Below, one piece after another: positions 12,596 to 23,452 of a stretch of 64,000 bases of DNA. The stretch is from Manis javanica. Lineage: Eukaryota > Chordata > Mammalia > Pholidota > Manidae. The position numbers were made by a program, and so were the translations under genes. Within the stretch, counting starts at the first letter, position 1; each line of letters starts with the position of its first letter. The stretch spans positions 46,197,034 through 46,261,033 of the forward strand of contig NC_133169.1 of NCBI RefSeq assembly GCF_040802235.1. The letters run 5' to 3'. A model generated the notes under the pieces. It did no database searches. It was not told the origin of the DNA and worked only from the letters and a program-made list of their open reading frames with translations.

Positions 12596-13425
12596 GCACA
12601 ACCATCCCCCAGCCCCCTCTGCTAGTCCGTCACCCCCACACACTCCCTCCCACCCAGGCCCCCTGCTGCTCCCGTCATCTCTTCATCCATAGGGTTTCTG
12701 TCTGGAGAACGTCTTGTGCACCGAGTCAACAGTACGCAGCCTTCTGATGCCGCTTGTTTCCCGCAGGGTCATTCTTTGGGAAGCCCCAGGCGGCTGCGCG
12801 TATCCACGCTCAGTTTTGTCCTTAAGTAGTATTCCAGTTTATGGATCTCACAGGCATTCACCGAGTCTTCCCTGAGGATGTTTGGATTTTCTCCTGATTT
12901 TGGTGATTCTCAATAAATCAACTATAACCACCACATACTGATTTGGATTTAAACACTAGGCTTCATTTCTCTCCGATACAGAGTGGTGTGATTTCTGGGC
13001 CATATGGTGAGTCTATGTTTACAGTATTAGAAACTGACCAAATTTTTCAGTCTCTGTGCCATTTCACATTGCCACCAGCAATGGTGGGGACTTACTTCCA
13101 GGTGCTGCAGGACCCCCCCATCATTTGGCATTTTCAATGTATTCATATTAGGCATGGTATGCTGTTACCTTAAACTTGCAATTTCATAATATCTTTTGAT
13201 ATTGAATATTTTCATGTGCTTATTTACCATTCATTTATCCTCTAATTAAGTGTCCATTTTTTATTGTGTCATTTATATTTCTTGAGTACTGAGTGATATT
13301 TATATATTCTCAAGTCCATTGTCAGAATGTGATCTGCAAATCATTTCTTCCACTGTACATGTGCTGTCATTCTTACCATCTATCACAGATATTTGTTTAT
13401 TATTTATATTTTTACTGAATTAAAA
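12596..13425 (-). mobile_element. Old antisense L1 3' end
   Basis: A C-rich 3' UTR-like portion at 12596-12700 precedes reverse-complement ORF2 C-terminal wording such as 'tttcacattgccaccagcaa' near 13064. It is strongly diverged, so the subfamily is uncertain (L1ME/L1M type). Confidence 0.7.
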
Positions 13426-13429
13426 TTTT

Positions 13430-15178
13430 AGTGCCATTTCAGCTTCTCAGAAAACTTGAAGGGAATTGCAGAAAATCCCAATACTCTTTAACCCCCCATC
13501 CAGGCATAGACCACCCCTTTACCAGCATCTCCCCACCAGAGTGGCACATTTGTTCCTCTTGATAAATCTATGTCAAAAAAATATAATCCTGCAAAAAAAA
13601 ATCTTTTACATTGTGGATCACTATTGCTGCATATGTATCATCATAGCATCATATAAAGTAATTTCAGTGCCTGTAAACTGTGCCTATTCAGCCCTATGCC
13701 CTCAGAGCCTATGGCAACCCCTGCATGTGTTTTACTGTCTCTACCATCCTGCTTTTCCTAGAATCTCTTGGAGTTGAAACTATAGAAGTTGTATCCTTTA
13801 CACATCGGCTGCTTTCACTTACTAATATGTCCCTACGACTCTTCATTGTATCTCAAGGCCTACTATCTCATTTTTTTCAACCAGTAGTTATATTCTGATG
13901 TCTGGATGTACATCAATGTATAAACTATTCACTTACAAAAGGCACCTTGGCTGATTCCCTTTGACAACGATGAATAAAGCTCCTATAATTACCAGAGGGC
14001 AGATTTTTTGTTGATGTTTTCAGCTCCAAAGCACAGTTGTCATATATGGTAACAGGTGTGTTCAATTTTGTGAGAAACCGTCGAACTGCCTTCCATGGCG
14101 GCTGTGCCATCCTGTGTTTCTGCCCCAGTGAGTGAGCCCCACACCCTTGCTGGCACTGTGCATTGCCAGTGTTCTAGGTTCATCTCTCCCATTAGGTGCG
14201 TGGTGGTATCTCAGTGCTTCCACTTGCATTTTCCCAATGACATACGATGTGCAGCATCTTTTCATTTGCTTATTTACAAACTGTATGTTCTCTATGCTAT
14301 AGTGTGCTATAGTCTTTGGACTCTTTTTTATACCAGGTTATTTTCTCTTCAAATTTAAGTGGTTCTTGTATTTTTGGAGGACAGGCCTTTGTGAGCTAAG
14401 TCTTTACAACATATTTTCTCCCAGTTCATAGACTGCCTTCTCATTACCATGACACTGTATTTTGGGGCAGTAGAAATTTCAAATTTTAATGAAGTTCTGC
14501 TTACATACTTTGTGCGTTTCAGTGTCTTTAGATCATTTATTTCTCAATGTTGATGAAGCACTTTTTCCCCTTTTATGGATTTTGCATTTGTATCCTGTTA
14601 AGCACTTTGTGTAATCATGTTTTTATATTTTCTTGTGCTTTATTCTAAAGGTTTTATAATTTTATGGTTTCTTTTTAATTTATTTATGAAATCTGAGTGC
14701 TAGGTAACAATTCCATTTTTGCATGTGGATGTCCATACATTCTAATGACAATTTTCAGAAGACCAACCAGCATCCATTGAATTGATTTATATATATGTTT
14801 CTCAAAAAACAAATGGCCACACATGCATGAGTCCATTTCTGGACTCTGTACATTTGTGCATTGACGTGTTTGTCTATACCTCCCTGAACACCAGAGAGTC
14901 TTAATTACTTTACCCTCAGCAGAAGTCTTGAAAATGGATAGAATGATGCAACCAAGTACATTATTTTTCAAAGTTACTTTTCCTATTACATTTTAGTTGC
15001 CCAGCACACATAAGACTTACATTCAGTTTGCCAAGATGTATATAGGTCAACAGGTATTTGACTGGAATTTTAATAAGGGAATGTATCAATAGGGTAAGAA
15101 ATTATATCTTTATTGTTTCTGGTGGTACAGGAACATGGCATGCCTTTCCATTTAATAAGTTTTATGATATCTTCCAAC
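13430..15178 (-). mobile_element. Second antisense L1 (3' UTR to mid ORF2)
   Basis: The 3' UTR-like part spans 13430-13915. It is followed by the reverse complement of the ORF2 C-terminus (13930-14560) and of the region after the reverse transcriptase core (14690-15175, with 'tttctggactctgtac'-type wording). The order 3' to 5' along the plus strand is preserved. Many stops are present. Confidence 0.78.
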
Positions 15179-15440
15179 AACATTTTGTATATGGAAGCAA
15201 CTTATGATTGAGGTTTTGTGTCCCTTCATCCCCCTATTAGCCCACCCAACCACTCCAACCCTTCACATTGTAATCAGTAGTCACTTCTCTGTCTCTGAGT
15301 GTACTGCTGTTTTGTTCATTTTGTTTTGTTTTGTTTTTGGATTCCAGAAACAACTGAAATCATATGGTATTTGTCTTTTTCTGCCTGACTTATTTCACTT
15401 ACCAATACCCTCTAGGTCCATCCATGTTGTTGCAAATGGC
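15179..15440 (-). mobile_element. Antisense L1 3' end, truncated at the 'ccatgttgttgcaaatgg' site
   Basis: Reverse complement of an L1 3' UTR plus the last part of ORF2. It stops at 15440, where sense-strand L1 begins immediately. The truncation point is nearly the same L1 coordinate as in the copies ending near 6065 and 21555. Confidence 0.82.
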
Positions 15441-16010
15441 TGACCACCTGAAGAGAAATATTTCAAGAAGAAATACAGATGGCCATCAGGCACATGAAAA
15501 GATCCTCTATGTAGCTAATCATTAGAGATGATCAAAAGTATAATGAGCTGTCACCTCACAGCAGTTAGAAAGGCCAACAACCCAAAGACAAGAAATAATG
15601 TGTTGTTAAGGATGTGGAGAAGAGGTAAGCCTCCTACACTGCTGGAAGGAATGTAAATTGGTGTAACCACTTTGGAACACAGAATGGAGTTTCCTTAAGA
15701 AGCTTAAAATATAAATACCATACAAACCAGCAACTGCTCTTTCAGGAATATAAACAAAGAAAACAAAACCCTGATTCAAAAATATATATGAAATACTGTA
15801 TTTATTTTAGAATTATTAAAATAGCCTAAGTTCATATATATAAATGAATAGATACAAAAATATGTAGTACACACACACACACAATGGAATATTACTCAGC
15901 CATAAGCAATAATGAAATCCTGTCAATGCAACACTAGGAATACATCTAGTAGACATTACACAAAGTGAAAGAAGTCAAATGGAGACCACTGATATGACTT
16001 TGAGCCACAT
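15441..16010 (+). mobile_element. Sense L1 3' part
   Basis: Begins in the ORF2 C-terminal region ('atggccatcaggcacatgaa') and includes the 'aatggaatattactcagcc' motif at about 15883. It ends in a degraded 3' region near 16010. An (AC)n run of about 16 bases lies at 15870. The frame is destroyed. Confidence 0.85.
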
Positions 16011-16139
16011 TCTAAATTAACATTTTTTATGCTTCCTCCTCCAAACTTTATTTATAAGAATGATGTAATCTACATCTCTGGGGTATCCCTTGACTAATTT
16101 TGTCTACAGTTTATTTTACTACTGTTTCCTTAACTTCAA

Positions 16140-16775
16140 ACTTGTTTTGGAAACAATTGGTCTACTGTCTCTACTGTAGGTTTTGGTTTCCTGATGAAAA
16201 ATATTTGAACTTAAAAACATTTCCATCTAAAGGAGTCCCTCTATCATATTTTGTAAGGTAGGTTTAGTGGTGCTGAATTTTTTCAATCTTCCTTTGTCTG
16301 GGAAACTTATAATCCATCCTTCAGTTTTGAATGATAACCTTGCTGGGCAGAGAATTACTGGTTGTAGTTTCTTTCCATTCAGTACCTTCAATATTTCATG
16401 CCACTCACTTCTGGCCTGTACAGCTTCTGCTGAAAACTCAGCTAATACATTTAGGGAGTTTCCGTATAGGTAACTGTGTGCCTCTCTCTTGTTGCTTTTA
16501 AGATTCTCTCTTTATCTTTAATCTTTGCCATCTTAATTATTATGTGTCTTAGTGTTGTCTTCCTGTGATTCATTTTGTTAGGAGTTCTCTGTACTTTGGG
16601 AACAGATGTCTTTTTCTTTCCACAGATTGTGAAATTTTCCACCTATATTTCTTCCAAGAGACTTTCTGAACGTTTGTCTCTCTCTTTTTCTGGGATCCCT
16701 ATTATGGAAATATTGCTGTGTTTTCAGCTGTCACACACCTCTCTTAGCATCTTCTGGCTTTAAGAAATTCCTTTT
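16140..16775 (-). mobile_element. Antisense L1M 5'-region fragment
   Basis: Wording such as 'aaccttgctgggcagagaat', 'tcatgccactcacttctggc' and 'agattctctctttatcttta' is typical of the reverse complement of the 5' (ORF1 and upstream) part of old L1M elements. ORF1 itself is not readable as a protein. Confidence 0.72.
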
Positions 16776-17830
16776 CCCAACACAAAGTGGACTCATGTTC
16801 ATGGAGCAGATATCTACGGCCAGGTGAGCTGGGTTCCTGCATGTTTATCTCCTCCCCACTCCATTCCTCTCCCTCCTGCACGTGGGCAGGAAAGGGGGCA
16901 GGGCGTGGGTCTCAATCATTTTTTTAAAACTTTGAATATGCTTTATTATGCCACAAATTCCCAGGAAGCATTAGAAATGTTCTCTAAATGGGACTAAAAT
17001 TTTCACAAATACTAGCACTTTATTGACAACACCCAAGTTTTCTAAGGTAGTGTACATATTAATGTTATCTTTTTAAAACAATCTCAATGCTTCTGATAAA
17101 TATTAAAGGTAACTTGTAGCAGATCCTACTTTACTTTTCACTGTCAGTGTAAAAACCTATATGTAACATGAAAATATCTGTTAAGGACAGAAGGGCTGCT
17201 TGTGAACCGCTCTGCCTCAGTTGTCAGGCTCTTGTGTTTGAACTGGGCACCGTTATGTAAAAGATCACTGTTGGAAATTTTCCCAATAAACTGAACAAAA
17301 GGAAAATTTTTTTTTAACAAATCAGTCTTAAAAAGAATTAATAACTGGTGTAATTTTTAAAGGGAAAATGAAATATTCCTTTAATTATATTTGCATTAAA
17401 TAGTAAATTCAAATCTTTTACTGAAAAATCAATACATTAATATATTTTATGGGTGAATACTAACAGCATTTTCGCAAGGTCCAAAGTGTGGAAGCGCGAC
17501 TGGGCAATACTAGCATTTCCTAGATAAGGGTAGCCAAATGGGGATGAGTATCTTGCAAGTAAAGCTGGGGCTTGAACCTGGCGCAACACGTGGCACGTGG
17601 GCAGCAGATCACTGCTCCCATGCCAGGGAATACTCTCCAAAAAGGAGGCTTGAAGGCAGCAATTCTGCAGCTCTCTCATTTGGTAATCTAATAGGGAATT
17701 TTCTGATACATATACATGGATATATGAAACTAGAGACCAGGTTAATTATTAAATAAACTGAGGGAAAAAAATGCCAGTGGTTAAAATGATGTTAATTGCA
17801 GAGTTTCCAATGGAAGCTACAGGAGGAAAG
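16776..17830. other. Spacer with no recognised gene
   Basis: It holds an AATAAA followed by an A-rich stretch near 17284-17310 that might be the end of a small retroposed sequence. A short tRNA-like phrase near 17568-17580 does not fold into a tRNA by eye. Nothing else is supported. Confidence 0.4.
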
Positions 17831-17834
17831 AGGT

Positions 17835-18018
17835 AAGGAAGCTGGTTCCAAACCCCGATTACGGTCAGAGTCACCAGGTGGCAGGCTTTAGGAATTCTGT
17901 CCAGGGTCTCAGCCTAAGCCTATCTCTAAACTACAGCCAGGGAATTCTTCTCAAGCAGCACAAGTGATTCTGATGATCAGCCACAGTTGAAACTTTGAAG
18001 TGGAAGGTGGGGGAGCCA
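17835..18018 (+). mobile_element. MER5-type hAT-Charlie nonautonomous DNA transposon fragment
   Basis: The left half (from 'ggttccaaaccccgattac') and right half ('cacaagtgattctgatgatc', 'cacagttgaaactttg') resemble the two ends of MER5A/B elements, including the paired 'CACCaggtgg' and 'AAGTGATTCT' words. Its length of about 180 bp is normal for the family. It is diverged, as expected for an element active in early mammals. Confidence 0.7.
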
Positions 18019-19433
18019 AGCTAGGTCACTACAGAGATTTAGAATCCAACATCTGATATTTTTCAATTATTCCACATTTTTTCTAATTGTCTCGTCTTCC
18101 CTATTTTTCTAATAGTGAATAATGAAGGGGCTTGCCAAGTAAAGAAAAGACTCAACAGGGCACCCCAAATGGATTTTACCATGTAAGACCACTCATGTAA
18201 ATTAATTAAGCAAAACTATTGTATACTATTTGAGATTCAATCATAAGGCAGATATTTCTTACTGTTAATGTATTTTAAAGACAGGGGTCCCCTTATTCAA
18301 CATGACGATGTCATTGAGACAACTCTAAACATTACTGATATTTAATAGAAAAGAATATCTGTGTAATTCTTCAAAATAAATGTTTTTATATATCCAATGT
18401 TAAGAAGACAATCCCCTAAATGTGAGGTAGGGGAATGATTCTCTCACATGAGAACAACAGTGGCACAGTGTTCCTCTCCTAGTTAGAAATTAAGCAAAGT
18501 GTTTCAGTACTATTTCTGTCTATGTACTGTTTGGTTAATATAAGTATAAATGTTTTAAGTGTGGATAAATATTTTGGTTTTTATTCTAATGCTAATGATA
18601 ATTTAAAATGGGTTTTTCCTTATACATTGAAATTGTACACATTCTCCAGCTTGTGAATATAGAACTTTTTAAATACCCATATTCACTTATAAACTTTGAT
18701 ATAATAGAAAAGGTAGTACCTTTATAAGAAATGTTATATTCTAATTATAATTGTATGCTTTTCAGAAGCTAGTGATTTAAAATTTTTTAAATATTCAAAT
18801 ACAAAATAGCACATTTAAATTTACTATAGCATAATTCAAGTATTATCTTAAATTTTATATTCAGCCAACTATTATTACATATTAACTTACTTTTTATAGT
18901 AGCTTTCCATTTTAAAGATGACTGTTACACAAAATAGTGTGATTCTCTATTACCCTAAATTGCTTCTAATTCGAAAGAACAAATGACAGTAAACAGAGAC
19001 CTTTATGATTAAATCATCAACACATAAAAGGTTGCTCACAGCAGCAATAAGGCATTTGCAAATAACTCCCCACAAGTATTTGAATTTATGTAAACAAAGA
19101 CTATGTATATTCCTTATGGGAGAAAATACATTACCTTAGATAAAATGTATTCATATGGTTGTGAAAACCATATATTATCTGAATACCACACAAAACCAAA
19201 AGACGGATAATCTATTATTTTAATAACTGAAAGATGTTATTTATTTGTGAAATAGGTTGATGACTTTTCTAAACTAATAATGAAATAAATATTTTGAAAA
19301 TAAATATCCACTATTTTCTAGAAATAAATATACTTACTTAATGTATTGCAGCATAGGAATTTTGTCCTACCACTAACCATAACATTCAATCAGTAGTTTT
19401 AAAATATTTTTTCCACATTGAGCCTTGTTTCTT
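18019..19433. other. AT-rich DNA, part possibly the 3' UTR of the PAWR retrocopy
   Basis: No gene was recognised. The sequence directly left of the PAWR stop codon (minus strand, below 19434) is AT-rich and free of L1. It may continue as the 3' UTR of the retroposed transcript, but no poly(A) tract or target duplication was located to define an end. Confidence 0.4.
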
Positions 19434-19925
19434 CTACCTTGTTAGCTGCCCAACAAGTTTCACAAGAATTTTATTCTCCTGCTTCAGTTGTTCATTTTCA
19501 TCTTCGATGTCATCTAGGTCTCTATTTAACAAATCAATTTCTTCTTTGAGTTTTCCGATCATTTCCTCTTCATCTTGCATTAGTCCCAAAAGTCTTCAAT
19601 TTTCTTGCCTTTCTCTTACCACTTCCTTTTCACGATCTTCAATGTTCTTGCCCAATGTGCTACTTGAGACCAAACCACCTGAGGCGCTTGCACCCCGGCT
19701 GTATCTGCTGCACCCACTTCTCTCTGTTCGGGGAGTCCTACGGGTCTTCCCCAGAGGCCGTGGCTGCGCTTTTGCACCTGCCTGAAACCGCTGCAGACGC
19801 TCCTGTAACGGACCGGAGCTGCCCGGGTCTGACCGCTCCCGGCTTCCTTCCGCAGCGCGACCTGCTGTGGAATGGCCGCCCCCGTCTCCGTTCTCTCCGC
19901 CCTGCTCCGACCCCGTCTTGTTCAC
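19434..19925 (-). pseudogene. PAWR: PAWR (Par-4) processed pseudogene, C-terminal part
   Basis: On the minus strand the frame reads ERSGCSRYSRG, LVSSSTLGKNIED and VVRERQEN, then a stop at 19596-19598. It continues in the same frame as LLGLMQDEEEMIGKLKEEI, NRDLDDIEDENEQLKQENK and VGQLTR to a TAG at 19434-19436. This matches the C-terminal leucine-zipper and coiled-coil domain of PAWR, the pro-apoptotic WT1- and atypical-PKC-binding protein. The conserved segment spans what are several exons in the parent gene and has no introns, so it is a retrocopy. A DPGSS-LLQE-like stretch is also visible further upstream (toward 19840). The in-frame stop in the zipper rules out the normal protein. The N-terminal half is not recognisable and merges into very CpG-rich DNA. 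The identity is from memory of the family, not from a search. Confidence 0.85.
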
Positions 19926-20345
19926 CCGCTCATCGACCGCGGGGCCGCCGACCGCGCCGGTGATGCACCGCCCCTCCCGCAGCTCCCGCGCCCCGCCCCT
20001 CCCGGCGCCCCACCCCGCCCTTCCAGGCGCCCCGCCCCACCCTCCCCGCCGCGCCGCGCCATCCCGCTATCCCTCGGCGCCCGCGGCCGCCGCCGGCGGG
20101 GGCTCGTGCGGCGGCCAGGGGCGGGAGGCTCAGCGCCGCGGGGCCGGCAGCGCGGTTCTCGCCCTCCCCCCCGAGCCGGGGCGGCAGGCGCGGCGGCGCC
20201 GTCCGGGACGTCGTCGTGGAGCCCGCTGGCCGCGGCGGCGACGGTGCGGACGGTCCCGCGGGGGCTTCCCGGCCCGTCGCTCTCCCTCCGTCCCTTTTTG
20301 GCCCTTTGCCCTTTACAGTGCGGCCCTCTCATCCTCACTGGAGAT
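19680..20345. promoter_or_regulatory. CpG island 1
   Basis: Roughly 650 bases of very high GC with many CpGs in an AT-rich region. It overlaps the 5' part of the PAWR retrocopy. Long open frames on both strands here are composition artefacts. A separate minus-strand frame of 41 codons starts at the ATG complementary to 20458-20460 and ends just before 20340; I do not recognise it. The island could be the decayed 5' end of the PAWR transcript or an unrelated promoter. Confidence 0.7.
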
Positions 20346-20499
20346 AGACGACGGCTTCTGCGGTCTTCAGGTCATTTCTCAGTTTAGTTGTATCTTTCGC
20401 AGTTGCCTCCTTGGAGTGTGCATGCAGGGGTGTTTCTGCCTTACTTATCAACTCCACCATCTTTCCGCACACCCTCTACAGGCATAAGCTTTAGCCCAG

Positions 20500-20875
20500 T
20501 AAGTCCCGGGATGCCAACCAGATTTATGAATAAATCCCCGTGGGAGAATCTCAGATGAATTTAATGTTACCAAGATAATTCATGTTGGAAAATAACATAT
20601 CTATCATATGTGGTTTTATAGGAAAATTGGTAAAACTACCAACAGGTTCATTGGTTTATTGTTAAAAAATTTATTACAGACCCTGTTCCTAAATTTCTAG
20701 TTTTTTAACTCTAGTTACATATTTCCCCTCCATCTTTCTTTTCTTTGGTTGCTTCTTATTCCCATTTCTTAATCTCCATTTCTCCATCATCTTTCCTTCC
20801 TTCTATTCCTTCCTACCTCTCTTCAACTGTTATTATTTTCATAAAGGGTAAACTTTTAAAGATAAAATACTTTCA
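20500..20875. other. Spacer
   Basis: AT-rich with a pyrimidine-rich stretch near 20715-20825. No gene or clear repeat. Confidence 0.5.
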
Positions 20876-21235
20876 ACAGAAGAAATCTATAGATGGTTTC
20901 GGGTAGTTTGGACGTTCTAACAATATGAATTCTTCCAGTCTATGAACATTGGGTATTCTTACATTTATTGGTGTCTTTTTGCATGTCATTCATTGCAATC
21001 TTATAATTTTCAGTCTACTGCTCTTACACCTCCTTGGTTAAATGTATTCTAAATATATTCTTGAGGCTACTATAAGTGGAACCATTTCTCTTATACATAG
21101 ATCATTCTCAGTGTATAAAAATGCAATTAATTTTTGTATGAAGGTTTATTTCATGTGCGTTTACTTATTTCATTTACTGATAAAAATTTTGTCAAAAAGA
21201 TTTTCTGGTCCTTATGTCATTTTTGTTTCTGTGGT
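20876..21235 (-). mobile_element. Antisense L1 ORF2 fragment
   Basis: Reverse complement of the ORF2 segment after the reverse transcriptase core ('caatatgaattcttccagtc' at about 20920 and following). It is the same L1 segment as at 5400-5600. Confidence 0.8.
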
Positions 21236-21555
21236 AAATACAAAAAAATGCATGAATCTCAGTGTATTGCTCAGTGAACATTTCTATGTGAGGACATTTA
21301 TGTGACCATCACCAAGATCAAGGTATGAAATAATCTCACTGAATTGTTTCCTCCTTCACCCTTAACACCCATTCCCTCACTCAGCTATCCAATGGCAAAC
21401 ACCTATGTGTTCTCTATGTCTTTGAGCCTCTTTCTATTGTGTTTGTTCATTTCTTTCTTTTTGAGATTCCACATATAGGTGAAATCTTGTGGTGTTTGTC
21501 TTTCTCTGTGTGACTTACTTCAATTAGCATAATATAATCTGGGTCCGTCCATGTG
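21236..21555 (-). mobile_element. Antisense L1 3' end, truncated
   Basis: 3' UTR-like sequence followed by the last part of ORF2 in reverse complement, stopping at the 'gtccgtccatg' site at about 21545-21555. Sense L1 starts directly afterwards. Confidence 0.82.
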
Positions 21556-22255
21556 CTCACAGAAGGCCAACTGCACAGTGAGATATGACCACACCAGTCA
21601 GAGTGGCTAACACCACCAACACACAACATAACATGCTGGAGAGGATGTTGAGGAAATGGAATCCTTGTACCCTGCAGGTGAGAATGCACATGGGTGAAAA
21701 CAGTGGAAAGTTTCTCAAAAAACTCAAACTACGTATATGATATGATCCAGCAATTCCACCTCTGAGAATAGACCTGAGGAGGTAATCACTAATTTCAAAA
21801 GTGATATGCACTCCTATGTTCATTGCAGTGTTACTTACAATAGCAAAAATACAAAGCAACCAAAACCTAAATGTCCATCAATAGATGAATGGAGAAAGAT
21901 GTGGAACATATATACAGTAGAAAATTACTCAGCCATAAAAAAGAATGAAATCTTGCCATTGCAACAACATGGAGGGACCTAGAAGGTATTAATCTAACTT
22001 AAAAAAGACAAACATAAATTACTATTTGATTTCACTTATATGTGGACTGTTAAAACAAATGAATAAATAAGACAGGAATAGTCTCACAAAGAGGACGGAA
22101 TGTCATTGTCATGAGGGGGGATGGATTAAATCTTGAAAGGGGGAAAATGAAAGAGAATGGTTGAAATCTTGATTTGGGTGAAGGTTACATGAGTGTATAC
22201 ATGGGTCAAAACATGAGTCAATATAAAAATAATTCTAAAACAAAAATTTTTACTT
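21556..22255 (+). mobile_element. Sense L1 3' part
   Basis: Runs from the ORF2 C-terminal region through the 'cactcctatgttcattgcag' and 'aaaattactcagccataa' words into a 3' UTR and A/T-rich tail near 22250. It contains the complement of the antisense arm on its left, so the pair forms a long inverted repeat. Confidence 0.87.
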
Positions 22256-22494
22256 TTATAATATAATGGAAATAATATAATTCAGAAAGTTAAAAAAATA
22301 AAAATAAAACTGCCAATTGAAACAAAACAATATTATAATCACATCTTTCTAGGATATAAATATATCTGTTCTGCATTCTCTATCATTCATTAGCCTGCAT
22401 ATCACACAGACAGTGCAGCCTAGGATGTCCTCAGCCACCTCACTCAAGGATGACCCTACAGAAAAGCACACTAAAAATTAAGTAGTTGTAACAC

Positions 22495-22659
22495 CTGCAA
22501 GATGGTAGAATAGGGGCCTCCTGCCTCCTTCCTCATACAGATGCACTAAATATACAGTGACACAAAGATCCATTATTTCTGAGATAAACCCAGACTCTAG
22601 TTAAGGGACCCTAATACTTTCAGCAAATGAGAAAATACCAGTATAAAAATGGGTGGGGA
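22495..22659 (+). mobile_element. Left part of an old L1 5'-UTR-like element
   Basis: The phrase 'gcaagatggtagaatagggg' at about 22498 resembles an L1 5' start, where a YY1 site lies at the very 5' end. The element is interrupted by the L1 at 22660 and continues after 23437. Assignment to L1 5' UTR is tentative. Confidence 0.5.
22645..22659 (+). repeat. 15-bp target-site duplication, left copy
   Basis: AAAAATGGGTGGGGA occurs here and again exactly at 23438-23452, flanking the L1 insertion. Confidence 0.93.
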
Positions 22660-23437
22660 CCATACAAAAGACAAACAACAACAAATGTTGGCGAGGTTGT
22701 GGAGAATGTAAATTAGTTCAACCATTGTGGAAAGCAGTATGGAGGTTCCTCAAAATGCTTAAAATAGAAATACCATTTGACCCAGGAATTCCACTTCTAA
22801 GAATTTATCCTAAGAATGCAGCACTCCAGTTTGAAAAAGACAGATGCACCCCTATGTTTATCACAGCACTATTTACAATAGCCAAGAAATGGAAGCAACC
22901 TAAATGTCCATCAGTAGATAATTGGATAAAGAAGATGTGGTACATATGCACAATGGAATATTATTCAGCCATAAGAAGAAAACAAATCCTACCATTTGCA
23001 ACAACATGGATGGAGCTAGAGAGTATTACGCTCAGTGAAATAAGCCAGGCGGAGAAAGACAAGTGCCAAATGATTTCACTCATATGTGGAGTATAAGAGC
23101 AAAGAAAAACTGAACGAACAAAACAGCAGCAGAATCACAGAACCCATGAATGAAGTAACAGTTACCAAAGGGAAAGGGAGTGGGGAGGATAGGTGGGAAA
23201 GGGATAAGGGTGGGAAAAAGAAAGGGGACATTACAATTAGCATGTATAATGTGGAGGGGGTACGGGACGGGCTCTACAACACAGAGAAGACAGGTAGTGA
23301 TTTTACAGCATCTTACTACGCTGATGGAGAGTGACTGTGAAGGGGTATGTGGGGGGGAAATGGTGAAGAAAGAGCCTAGTAAACATAATGTTCTTCATGT
23401 AATTGTAGATTAATAATACCAAAATTTAAAAAATTAA
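22660..23437 (+). mobile_element. 5'-truncated L1 insertion with perfect target-site duplication
   Basis: A 778-bp L1 end carrying the ORF2 C-terminal segment and 3' UTR, ending in an A-rich tail. The longest ORF2 reading is 22653-23096 and includes WKAVWRFLKMLKIEIPFDPG and MEYYSAIRRKQILPFATTWM. It is bounded by an exact 15-bp duplication, the signature of target-primed reverse transcription. It is less diverged than its neighbours and inserted into an older element. Confidence 0.95.
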
Positions 23438-23452
23438 AAAAATGGGTGGGGA
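23438..23452 (+). repeat. 15-bp target-site duplication, right copy
   Basis: Second exact copy of the 15-mer at 22645-22659. Confidence 0.93.

Noticed and set aside
17538..17640. tRNA-like phrase (GGGGCTTGAACCTGGCG) suggesting a tRNA gene or SINE
   Set aside because: No cloverleaf could be drawn by eye and no matching A box or A-rich tail in the right place was found.
19867..20487. Open frames of 138-206 codons on both strands in CpG island 1
   Set aside because: Proline/arginine/alanine composition is what GC-rich DNA gives in any frame. Several frames are open at once.
22495..23437. A spliced or internally deleted single L1 (5' UTR joined to 3' end)
   Set aside because: The exact 15-bp duplication at both ends of 22660-23437 shows that the 3' part is a separate insertion into the 5'-UTR-like element.
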